A stretch of DNA of 64,000 bases from Pipra filicauda (lineage: Eukaryota; Chordata; Aves; Passeriformes; Pipridae), in the NCBI RefSeq assembly GCF_003945595.2, contig NW_024104348.1, positions 1 through 64,000 on the forward strand, written 5' to 3'. Shown piece after piece: positions 12,223 to 24,000 of the stretch (position 1 is the first letter of the stretch; every line of letters starts with the position of its first letter). The notes beneath the pieces were generated by a model. It was not told the origin of the DNA. It ran no database searches and saw only the letters and a program-made list of their open reading frames with translations. The position numbers and the translations under genes were made by a program.

Positions 12223-15200
12223 CAGAGAAGAGAGATGGAGGAGGTGCAGGCAGCCAAGCAGGAAAGCTTGAATGGAAAGACAAAATTAGAAAAAAAAACA
12301 TTAAAAGAAAACCTTTCCAAGGTTACATAATAAAATTAAAAAAAATCAAAATCTAAATACATCCTAGGAAAATAGAGCCAAAGAAGTAGATTAGGTTGCA
12401 AATTAATGAGAACTCTAAAATTAGATCAAGAAAGAAATTAACAAAGAAAATTACTGTATTTATTTTTTTTTACAATTACAATCCTAAGAGTTATTAGAAA
12501 AGAGATTGAAAATTGATAAAACCTTAAAAAGAATATCTTTTAGTAAAAGTACAGGAGAATCAGTCAGGCAATTGCTATCCATAATTACTGTTATTGGTGT
12601 TATTTTCATATGGCACTTCACAGCAATAGATGACAAAATATTACAGTTTCTAAGCCTGGTGAAATGTTGCTGTGCTTTAAGGAATAAAAAGCAAATATGA
12701 ATTGCCCGTCCTTTCTGGTAGTGTTAACACACACATTAGGGTAGACTCATTGGCTAACAGGATGCAAAGAAATATAAAATCAGAATGTCTATACATACAT
12801 TTGTCTAGTAATCTTGATTGCTTTTAAGGCAAGGAAAGAACAAAATGAAAGCAGCTGATGAAACTTGACTAGGTATTTTAAAATAATTTTGCATCTGGAA
12901 AGGTAAATAACATCTTAATTAAAATTAATTTTATTAATTTTCTATGAATTGAAATTAGGCTGATGAGCTATGAACAGTAAAGACAGGAATATGCTGAATC
13001 AGAAGAGATGTCTATACAAAAAAATTGCTGTTTAGTCTTTTTGAAAATCTACATCTGTGATCAACAAAGGACAGTGTATATATCACATAAATGAAATTAC
13101 TAAAAAATAGAAGGGAATGTACAGAAGCAAAGGAGAAGAAATCATAACCATACCAGGAAATAATTTTTTAAAAATTAAACCTTGCCTATCTGCAAATCCT
13201 ACGGCCCATAGTTTTAGAAAAATGTTGACATCTGTTGGTGAACAAGGAGCAGAGCAGCTCAGAAATCCCAGGGAACTGCAGGTACAGAGAGCCCTTTTCC
13301 AATCCAGTGCTGGAGGGTTGAGTCTCATGCATGCCTGCTATACTACAACTCAGGTCACGCCCCTTTAAATGTTGCTTGGTTTTAACGCAGGGAATGAGTG
13401 TATCGCTATGTTTTCATTTGAAAAGGAACAGAAAAGAGGTCTGATGCTCCTTGCATGTGGGTCATGACAATCTACTACAGTCTGTAATGATGTGGTAAAG
13501 GATAAGGAAAACCAACAACTTTATCCCTTCTAAACTAAAAGGACAGGAATTGATTTGCTTTACACTGCTGGGGAGCAAGGGAAAGCAGGGATACTGGGAC
13601 AGCTCAGCGAAGCTGAGAATGAAAAACAGGCAGGGTATAATGCAGGTGGTACGCAGCAGGTGACATTCTTAATAGCCTGTCACAGGCATGTCACACGAAA
13701 TAACGGGATAGGGTTAGACTGATGAAGGTTTGTGCCCTACTGTGGACTTCAAGGATAGAATTACTCCTTGCAACAAAAAAGTGCAATTCTATATACTGAG
13801 CATATTTCCTCCTTATCACTGTTATATTTTATAATGCAACAAGTAGAAGTAACTAGAAGCTATCCCTGATGTCTTAAATCATATTCTTTTCCAACTCAGC
13901 ATAAGTGTGACACATCAACATCTTGGGTTTCTTTTGGATTCTGAGACTAACCAAACAATATCTCAGAAGAAACATATGCTTAAAAAAACTAACCTAAAAA
14001 ACCTGACAATTTTACTTAGCTCTTCATTATTGCAGCTAGATAGATATTTACAATCGACCAAAGTTTTAAAGCCTTATTTCAAATAATATGGGTGCACAAA
14101 TTATTGCCCTCGTTCATGTCCTGTGAGCTCTCCTTTTGGTACTAGTTTCCCCAGGAATGTCTTCACCACACTCAAGCCACTCAGGGTTGAATTTTGTCTT
14201 CCCTTACAGTTGGCATCAGGAGTGTCCCTGTTGATGGCTGGGCTGTCAGTCCATCTGCAAGCTGGTGGTGAGTCCAAGTCGATACAGTGTGTGGCTTCTG
14301 TCTTTATTCCTTTCTTACACCCTGTGCTCAGCCCTTCCAAGCCAATCAAGGGTGAAAACAGTGCTCATGATGAGCTTGGGTTCAGTTCCTGTTCCAATCA
14401 CAAATTAATAGCCAGGGTCATTCCTTTTTTGGTTATTCTGTTTGCTGTTATCTCATAATGCCATCTTTGAGCTTGTGCAGACATGCACTCCTCACTCCTT
14501 TTCCTAGTTCCAGTGAGTCTGCATTGCCAGCATGATCAACACAGCTGGGCAAGTGAACTTGAGGCCACAGCCTGTCCTGGTGGGGCTTCAGTCAACCCAC
14601 ACAGTGCAGTGACTCGAGCCATGACATACTTGGGAAGTCGACCATTTGATAGCAACCCAAAGATCCTCCTTTCTTGATGGGCTATAGGCCACCTTGAGTC
14701 CTGCCCTTGCCTGTGTAGGACCTGCCAACAAAGTTCCAGCTGAGCTGTGTTGCTCCATGCCATCTTTTATGTTTTATGTCCAAACCTTGTTATCTCTAGC
14801 TAGTCTTTGAATAAGCCTATTCATAATTCTAGCATGTTGCTGACCAGGTTTAGATTGGCTCTGTGTTTTGGGAGGCTGTATCAGATTCTTGCTGCAATTA
14901 GATATTTTTCAGGACATTTTACTGCCTGGGCTAGTCTTTGCTGTTTGAGGCAATCATCTCACTTGTCTTCCACTCTGCCTGAAAGCTATTGCCAGATTTT
15001 TCATTTTCACTTCACCTGAGCATACCCATCAAGCTCTGAAATCTTTTCTTTGTATTCTCCCATCTTGCTTAGTGACTGTCTTTAGTTTCAAAATTGTCTC
15101 TACAATGTATCTTCTGAGAACAGGCCTGACACAAAACTCCTTTATAATGCCTTAAAGACGTCTCCTCTTTTAAGCTGCCTTCCCTCCATCCATACCCTAA

Positions 15201-16585
15201 CAAAAGCATTATGACATTGACATAATCTAAAATACTCACTGTCTTTTTGCTACTCTCTCTGTCCCCTGATCCATAAAACTCTGCCCATACAGCCCTTAAG
15301 GAAGGCCTTAAACAGTATCTGTGTAGTCTTAGATAGTTACTAAGGGACATAGCTTGCAGTACCTGCTTTAAATTACTTATGTAAGAGCTTGCACTGCTAT
15401 GCCAAAAACAGGGAGATGGCTGACAATATGACACATATAACATCTGCAAGCGATCTCCACTAAGAGGTATCCTTTCCTTTCTACTATTTATCACTTTCCT
15501 AAACTTGATTCTAGCATGTTTGGCAGTTGTAGATAATTTGGCATCATTTCTACATACTGCAATTATCAAAAGCTGGATTATGACATATACAATATGTGGC
15601 TGAAAAAGTATCAGAAACTTCAAACAGAAACTTCATTGCCAAACATGAGGCAGGTGATCTGCAAAAATTTATATTAAACCAACTATAGTTGATCTATTAT
15701 TAGAAAATTTAGATGAAAAGAGAGAGGTCAGACCTGATGAACTGGGATTGTAGAGAACTTGTGTGTTAGTACTGACTGGAGAATGTAAATTCAGTGCCAT
15801 ACAGACTCATTAGATGAAGAAGTATCTCCTATATTTTTGCTGTGCCTCCCCTAACAAGACCTGCTAGACCTGCTGGACCAGAACCAGCTTAGATGCTTCT
15901 CTCTGTGTTCCTCAGTGTATCGGGGTCTAGAGTCCATGTACAGAACCTCCTACAGATCTAATCTGCAATCAAATAACTCATCCATGTTAAATTGCAAACT
16001 GAAAGCAGCTAGAAGCTTCTAGACCAAATGCACACAGAAACCACAATTCTCTCCTTCTCCACCTTCCCCCTGCTTACTCAGTTTGAAAGTGCACTGAAGT
16101 GTATGTTTGCTTGGGGTTGAAAAGCAGGCTCCTCCTCAGGGGAAACTTGTAGATTTTGCAGTTTATACCCACTTGCTGAAGTAACTACAGGTTCTTTATT
16201 TAGGCTCTATTGCTACTACTTTCCTTCGGCATCAGCAGAGCCCACCTAAGGGTGCTGGAGTTTTTGTGCACCATGCACAGATACAGCTTTATACTGGCAC
16301 AGAACAACTCCAGGTTGCGTGCAGCATCAGGACTCACAGAGCAAGCTCACACACTGCCAAACTTTCTGCAGCCTTTCCAGGCATCCCTTCTGAACTTAGA
16401 GGTCTGCACTGTATGGGCCGGTGCTGCGAGGGAAAAGTAACTCCGGAACACTGCACACCTGCCTGCGAACCCCCTTCCTTTCACCCTCAGTGCCCGGTTT
16501 TGTTAATGAAGGCTCAAACATCACGCTGAAGATGCAAAGGCAGAACGCGCACAAGAAGCAGGCGGCTGTCCATCCCTCCGCCGCT
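12223..16585. other. Intergenic stretch between TCAF and FKBP4
   Basis: About 4.4 kb, very AT-rich from 12260 to 13200 and near average elsewhere. The minus strand at 15623-15069 stays open for 184 codons but resembles nothing I know. Sequence from 14100 to 15600 has a repeat-like feel, possibly a decayed LTR element, with no domain to prove it. A palindromic heat-shock-element-like site lies at 16009-16022. Confidence 0.5.
16009..16022. promoter_or_regulatory. Possible heat-shock element, palindromic
   Basis: The palindrome CTAGAAGCTTCTAG contains GAA-gc-TTC followed by ta-GA, close to alternating nGAAn units bound by heat-shock factors. It lies 1.9 kb upstream of the FKBP4 start codon. The match is real; binding is inference. 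Confidence 0.35.
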
Positions 16586-16812
16586 CAGCGAGTATGTGCG
16601 GTACAGGCGCGGTTCCGCAGCCCCGGCGCTTTTTTGGAGCCGGCGGCGCGGAGGAGCGTCTGCAGCAGGTTGGCAGGCGGGGCTGCGGTGCCACCGCACC
16701 CGCCCAGAGCCCAGCACCCAGGGGGAAAGCGGAGGGAGAGAGTGGAAAGTTCAAGAAGAGCCGGGAAAGGTGCCACCCTATGCGGGGGGCGGGCAAAGCT
16801 GAACGGGGCGGC
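16586..16812. promoter_or_regulatory. Small CpG-rich island upstream of FKBP4
   Basis: GC-rich, CpG-dense sequence set in AT-richer flanks and separated by about 300 bases from the larger FKBP4 island. It could be a distinct promoter, for example for a non-coding first exon of the divergent TCAF gene. I see no TATA box placed to decide the direction. Confidence 0.45.
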
Positions 16813-17683
16813 CGGTATTAATAGCTTGCAGTGGAAGGTTGAATCCATTTAACGCTCTTGCTTTAGTTATTTATGCCCAAGATCATGGACAAGGTTCTAG
16901 TCTGATTTTAGATCATTGGATGTTGCAAATGATTTGGCCAAAAGCACCGTACCACCGTTTTTATTTATGCATCCCCAAATATTCCACCGGCAGGTTGAGG
17001 AACAAAACGGTGCTGACTTTATCCAGACGGATACAGATGGGCCAAACACTGAGGTTACACTCTGTGCTTTAAGCACGTCTTCACCTTCCCTGGTCCTGGG
17101 AAACAAATCGTTTTCAAGTACATGGGTCCTAACGTGATCCCCAGCCCTGCAAGCGAAGGGATGTCTGAGCTCGTTGCCGGCACAGTGCTTCCGTGCCCGC
17201 TTGTACAACCTTTCCTGTGACCGTCCAAGACCGCGTGGCGGGTGAAAAGAATACAAGCCCACGCACCTGCACAGGGCTGCTCATACCGAAGGGGGACGAG
17301 GGGGGCTGCCACTACTGAGAGGGCAGGAGGGTTACTTTCACTCTAGGCGCAGCTTCCAGCAGAACCTGTCCAAGGCAGGGCAGGGCGCAGCAGCTCCTCC
17401 TCGCTGCCGGGCCAGGCACCCCTGCAACACCTGCGAGCCGTGGGCGCTCCTGCTCCGCAAGCCCAGCGCCGTAAAAGCGCGCCCTTCCTCCTGTCATGAA
17501 TAATCTATTCCTCTTCCTCCTCCTCTTCTTCTCCGTAGCCCCAGCCGCCCTAGACGTGTAACGCGGCCAGGCGGCTGCCTTACCCCCGCCCCGCCGGCGA
17601 TGGCCTCTCCGCCCCCGGGGGCGACGCACACCTTCACCCCGGCCCCTGGCTCAACCAGGCGCTTTGCGGCAGCCCGGCGGCTG

Positions 17684-17696
17684 CTCTAGAAACTTC
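17684..17696. promoter_or_regulatory. Possible heat-shock element in the FKBP4 promoter
   Basis: CTCTAGAAACTTC reads as cTC-ta-GAA-ac-TTC, three alternating heat-shock units with one mismatch, about 235 bases before the start codon. The mammalian protein was first described as HSP56, a heat-inducible protein, which fits. The same 13-mer recurs at 18962. Confidence 0.5.
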
Positions 17697-17720
17697 TCGG
17701 TCCCTCCCTCTCCCCTCCCC

Positions 17721-17742
17721 TTCCTCCTCCTCCTCCTCCTCC
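17721..17742 (+). repeat. (TCC)n microsatellite
   Basis: Seven tandem TCC units, about 22 bases, in the FKBP4 promoter or 5' UTR, inside a longer polypyrimidine run. Confidence 0.85.
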
Positions 17743-17930
17743 CCGCCGACCGGGGGCCGGCGCTGCGGCGAGAGCAGCAGGGAAGGAGGCGTGTGGCGCC
17801 CGCCCTCGCCCGCGGTGCCCAGAGCCGGAGGTGCAGCGAGGCGCTCCCCCAGCCCCATTCCCGGTGCCCAGTCCAGCACCGACCCCGCGAGGCGGCCCTT
17901 CCCTGCGCAGCGGTGGCAGCGGCGGGCGGG

Positions 17931-18014
17931 ATGACGGCGGAGGAGATGAAAGCGGACGGGGCTCCCCTGGAAGGGACAGACATCACCCCCAAGCAGGATG
18001 AGGGCGTCCTCAAG
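17931..18014 (+). CDS. FKBP4: FKBP4 exon 1 (coding part)
   Basis: Encodes residues 1-28, from [12 protein letters not shown] to QDEGVLK, ending at CTCAAG|GTACCA in phase 0. This is the flexible N-terminal extension before the first FKBP domain. Confidence 0.95.
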
Positions 18015-21000
18015 GTACCAGGCGGCTGTTCCCCATCTTCACCCCCCGCGCTGGCTCGCGGTGGTCCCTGCGCCGGCGGGGAGAGGAGGCGTTTCTCTTG
18101 GCCTGCGAGCGGGTGCTCCCCGGGCGCCCTGGCCGCGCCAGGCCCGTTATGTCGCCCGCGGAGAAGGGGACGAGGCGGTCCCCGGGCAGCCCGGCCGGGT
18201 TGGCGCAGCGCGGGCGATTAAACATCGGCGGCGGCGAGCGGGGAGGGCGGGAGCGCGCCCCGGCTGCGCAAGCGCTGCCCGTCCGCCCGCGGGGGCTCCC
18301 ACGCGGCGGCTCCCCTCTCCTCCCGGCTCCAACTTCCCCGGCCCGGGCGAGCCGGAGCCCCGGCTGCCCGCCGGGAAAGCCCGGGGTAGAGGGGGGGACG
18401 GACACGACTGTGCAGGGGAGAGGCGCTTTCCTGCTTTATTCGAGCTATTCCCCGGGTCTGCGGGGTGTGATTAAGGATGGGAGGGCCGGGCCGGGCTCAC
18501 TGCCCGGCTCGCATGGCAGGGCTATGCCCGCACGGCAGGTTTTGGGGGTCCGGGTCCGCCCCCCGCCAGCACGTGTTTGGGGCTGGGAATTAAAGATGGA
18601 GCCCGGGCCGGGCACGTGGACTCAGTGCAGGTCCCCGCCGGTGCCCGGCCGTGCCGCCCTCAGCTCTTTGAGCTCCGGGCACGGCGCTCTCCGTCGGGGC
18701 ACGGCCGCCCCCCAGGCCCGGGGGTGCGCGGTGCGGGCGGGCACGGCGGCAGCAGCGGAGCGGGGCGGCCGCCCCTCGGTGCCGCTGCCCCGCGGTGCCG
18801 CTTGGCGGGCGGCCGGGCAGGTCTCCGGCGGTGCCGCGCATTCCGGCGGAGCGGCTGCTCCCCTTTGTAAACTGGGAAGCCAGGCGATAAGGGCAGCAGA
18901 ATTTATACCGTGAGGGGGAGTTGCGCGAACTTCCTCTGTCAGACGTCGCCTCTTTCCATATCTCTAGAAACTTCCTCAGTCTCTGCTAAAACCTGTAACG
19001 ATCCTTAGTAGCGTTATTCGATCGCAGTAAAATTTCAGTATTCAGAAGAAAAAAGTGACGCCACAGGAAAGGCAAAATTCTGGTCTTAACCTTTAGAGCC
19101 CTCTGGCTTTAAATTTTAGGTTCGTCATAGAGGTGCCGTCTTCCATTCAGGAGGGGTAGCTGAGACCAGACTAGATTTTGTCTTCTATACTCTTTCCCAT
19201 CTTTCCTGCTAGCATGCTTTGGTGAGAATTTCTGTTTTTTGCACATAGCACAATAATCAGGTCAGAGTTCTCGTCTGCACGGTTGCCCAGAAGGTGCCGG
19301 TGGGTCTCCCACAGCTCCGGTCCCTTGAGCACGGTGGAAGGCAGTGATCGTCTGCCTAATCCATGCAGTACCTACTTTAGATGATGAAGCAGCAGGTGTT
19401 TGGGGGGCGTCTTTGGTTTTTGCCTTTTTTTTTTTTTACTTCAAATTTTTTTAAGGAGGGGAGTAAAAAATACTAGCAAAATAACTGAGGTGGTGAAAAC
19501 CACAGAGAAGGTGAGATGGTGAATTGATAAGCAAAATACTGTAGAGGTCGTGAACTCCAGCCTTCATGGATTTTATTTTGCTAGTAATTTTTGGAGTGCC
19601 GAATGCTCCCATTGAAACTAGGGGTCTAGCTCTGAACAAACCTACACCAATTTTGTACTGCTATCATTGCACTGATTGCAGGAGTGTGCTTATTTGTTCA
19701 TTAGCTTTGTATCAGAATACTATCCACAGGTTTTTACCCGATACTGCTGAATGTGCTTGCACTATTTCTAGTGTAAGTATTTAGTTTAGAAATAAACTAT
19801 TTGAAATCCACAATATGAACTGGAAAATCCTGTTTCTCCATATGAAAGGGAAATGTAAACCTTACCGAAAATAGGGTTACCATATTGAGTCTATGAAAAA
19901 AGTGAAACTTGAGTCTCCTCAAAATGCAATAATTGTAAAAGAATAATACTGTATAAATAATGAAAAAGAGGTATTCACTACTATGGGGTACCGTGGTATG
20001 ACACTGCAAGAATATGGTATTGGGAAAAGCTTAGTAAATTTGCGTTAAATGTAGTTACTTTTTCAAAAGCCTTTCAGACTGGCTCCCTTAAAATAAGTAG
20101 TTTGGATCCACTTTGTATATATATATAAGCATTACATAGATTAGGTTGATTACCAGATTCATAGGGTTTTTTTCATAGGTCTCTGCTTATCTCTCTGAGT
20201 GGTTTCTTGAACTGTCGACTTCCTTGGAAGAGATACCAACAGATTAGTTTTGTCATGCTAATAGCTGCTGTAGCATGATGCAGTGCAGAGTAAAGGGATG
20301 GTGTGCTGTGTGAGGTCAGGCATCCTTTTTCACACTGAGCATTCTCACCTTAGGAAACAGCAGGTAGTATTTTTTTTTTCTGGATTTTCTTCATTTGTGG
20401 ATTTTTTTCTTTGTTTTATGAATCCAGTGAGGTGCTTTCAGCTTGTTAAGAGTCTGACAGAAACTGCCGACATTGCCTTGGCTTTGGATGGAGAGTACTG
20501 GCATTTCAGTTGTATAGTTGCAGGGATGGTGGGAGGCAAAGTAGGAGTTTGACAGTGGTGGGTTGTAAGAAGTTAAAATTTGTGAAGGAGACTCCCATGG
20601 GTCTGCTTCCTTCAATGAAAAATGTAATTGGTGTAGAAATATGACACTTGTATAGCTTTTCTTTAAAGAAGAGATGCCAATCCATACTTTTGAGTAAGTG
20701 GCCTTGAATAAATGTTTATCTTGTATGAACAGTATGTTTTCCAGGTCTCCACGATCCAAGCAAATAGGGTCCTCCATTTTTGCCTAGCTGAAGGAATGCA
20801 CAACTTTGACTCAGAGCTAGATGGTTTCAATTGGTATTGGAGAAAATTGAAATCTGAACTTCAGGAATCCTGTTATGGGCAAGGCTTCGCTTCCTTGCCT
20901 ATGAGATATGTCATTACTATTCTCTATTTTTGTGTGAATTTCAAATGAACATCAGAGAGGTTGGCCAATCTTGCTTTTTGGATAGTGTAAATGTAGTTGA

Positions 21001-24000
21001 TACTGGTCCTGCTAGGCGTGCTGGGGAACCTCTTGAGAAGAAGATCAGATCCTTGCCAGCTGTATGTGAGATGTGCTGGCAATCCATGTCAGATTTGCAG
21101 GGAGACAAAATTAATGCAATATAATAATTTTTAAGTACTACTCTGTAAGCTGATAAAACTAACCTGCTATGTGGTGAGATTCTGTTAACCTTTGTTAAAC
21201 TGCCTGGTTTAACTCAAGTAATCTGAGATTACATGTTAGTATAGATTTTGTATGGAAACAGCCACCTTGTTTTCTTGTGTAAATGCTCTGCCTAGAACAC
21301 TGAAGTGGGGTGTTATGATAGAAAGGTGGTGAGGCAAATACTTGAATCAAGCAAAAACCCCCTGCCTAATACTTTACCAGTTTGAGTTTCAAGAACATTT
21401 AAAATCTAATTGAGCAAAGGTAAGTGACATGGCTAACTATAGATGCAGAGATCTGTAAGCTGGTGCCAACTGTTGCCAATTAAGTTCTCGTATCACAGCA
21501 CAGCCATCTTGAGGTTCTGCATTTGCAGCACTGCTAATCTGCAGACAGAATAATCAATCCATTTCCAGATAACTGAAATAAACCTCCAAATCCTTTATCT
21601 ACTGAAGACGATAATGCATGCATCTAGGTAAATGGACTTAATGTCCAATAGGCAGACTTAGTTTCCATGATCTTAATGCTGTTTTCTTAATGTTTTTCTC
21701 AGGTTGTTAAGAGAGAAGGCAGTGGGACAGAATCTCCAATGATAGGTGATAAAGTGACTGTCCATTACACAGGATGGCTTCTTGATGGCACAAAATTTGA
21801 CTCCAGTCTGGACAGGAGAGACAAGTTTTCATTTGACTTGGGGAAAGGTAATACCTTGTGTTTGGTATTGATCACTTTTGCTAATAATTGAGGTAGGATT
21901 TCATGGCATGTGAGCCTCCTTTACCTTTTGAAGTTACTACTTAATCTTGTTTTCAGGTTTTGTTCTCTCAGAATGGCCCAGTCAGAATGTCTTTGAGATT
22001 TTTCTGAATGAGAAAACTGTGTAGCCCCTTGAGGCCTGATGAAGGATTCACAGGCCTCAGACAAAGCACCCCAGGGGGGCAAATCTGCCCTGAAGTGTAG
22101 TGACAAAGGGTAGTTAAATATGCCAGAGTATGCATTTTGTTGGTTGTTTTTTTGTTGATTTTTTTGGTTTGGCAGACTCCAGTCCAAGGGTATTTAATTG
22201 TGACCAGATACTGGGACAGGGTGCACAGAAGCAGCTGTCAGCTGCTGCATGATGAAATATACTCCCTTTTCCACAAAATTCCCAAATTAACCCAAATATG
22301 AGTCTTTGAGCAGTGCAACTCTTCATTATCAAAATCCTTTATTTTTGAATGCAAAAATCCAAGCATCCTTGTTCCAGCAAATCTTATTCCTCCATATTAC
22401 ATTTTCCCTGCTGCTTTTAAATAAATGGATACTATCTCTTTTCTTAAAAAAGAGATTAATTCATTGTACTGAAATTTGAGATATTAAGTGTACCTATTAA
22501 TACAGGATTAACAGCCTGCTTGATCGAGTTGAAAGGAGCAGCAAGTAGGAGAGCTTGAAAAAGAGGATTTTGTTACAACTTCTGTTCCTTTTTGGCTTCG
22601 GAAGGAATACTATTTCTATTTTCCTCCCCCTTTTTGTTACAAATGTTTGTAACTTTTAGTTACCGCTAGTGCTGCTCTTTGCCAACTGATAAAGTACAGA
22701 GAGAAAAGGCTGTTGGTTTGGATTGTTTTCAAAACACGAGCAGGCAATCTCTCACCCCTGAGACCTTCCTCTCTGAAGAGTTTATTGTTACTTCCTCACA
22801 CTTGAGACTGTGCCAAGCACTTCAGCCTGTGCCTGTGTTCAGATGACTTGTATTCTCTCTAAGGAAGGAAACACAGGGTCTCTGCCCCTGGCAGGGTTGG
22901 AACTAGATGACCTTTCAGGTCCCTTCCAATCCAACCCGTTTTATGATTCTATGAAAAGAGTTGCTACACCTGGAATGAAGAAAGATAGCGAAATTTGGGT
23001 CCCAGGAAACTTTAGAATTTGATTAGGCTTAAAACTGATGTAGGTAGATGAGAGTGAGCACAAGTCCTTCAGTGTTTCTGCTGTCTTAGGTTCTGTACAC
23101 TAAAAGTGATGATCCTGAGTTTCAGCTGATCGTGCTTTTCTTGTATGCCTTGCAATCATGTGATTGACATTTGACTTGTATAGGTGAGGTGATCAAAGCA
23201 TGGGACATTGCTGTGGCGACTATGAAGATTGGTGAAATCTGCCGGATTACATGTAAACCAGAATATGCCTATGGCTCAGCTGGGAGCCCCCCAAAGATAC
23301 CTCCCAATGCTACACTGATTTTTGAGGTAAGTGAGAGACGGTCATTAAAACCGTACACTTGAAAAACAAGCAAAAGTCATATTTTACAGTAGAAAATGTG
23401 TGATGCAATATGCTTTCAAAACTGGGTTTTGAAAGGATTGTTAGGTTTTCTAAAGAAAACAATATGGTCGATTTTGGGTAGTGTGGGCAAAGTTTTAGTC
23501 TGGCTGCTACTGATCTGCAAGAGCTTCGGTTCCTTTTTTTTTGGCATTTTTAAAATACTTGAATGGTTTCCAATGTTCAGTTTTAATATTAGTTATGGAA
23601 TGATTTGCAGTAGGAAAGAGCAGGCTGGGAGGGCGGATGGACTCTGAAGTAGTTGAGAAAATGAAATGGAGCCAGTTATTTCTCTTAACCTCACCAGGAG
23701 AGGAGAGAATTTGTCTCCTGCTGATCTTTAAGTCACTCCCCCAAACCTCTTCCCAAAAGAGTGTGGAAATAGCAGCTGTCTCTTGTGTGTTATTTCAACA
23801 GCAAGAATGGTTGCTCAGAATGCTGAGACTTGTGTTTGATTTTTTCCATGGAGAATGATACTAAAGCTGTTTCTGAAGCATGCTCTGACAGTCTCAACAG
23901 AGAGGATATATTTTTCCTACTGTTGAAACAGTTCAATTTTCCAACAATTACTTTAAAATAAATTCTACCTGAAAGAAGGCAGATTCTTTTTAAGTGGGAT

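Larger units (their letters stand above)
17130..18860 (+). promoter_or_regulatory. CpG-island promoter of FKBP4
   Basis: Strongly CpG-rich from about 17.4 kb through exon 1 and into the start of intron 1, with many GC boxes and no TATA box near the expected start. A (TCC)n tract lies at 17721-17742. This is typical of a housekeeping, broad-start promoter. The exact transcription start cannot be read from the sequence. Confidence 0.8.

Noticed and set aside
17664..18913. Several long open frames on both strands around FKBP4 exon 1
   Set aside because: High GC content removes stop codons. Only the frame from 17931 to 18014 continues a conserved protein.
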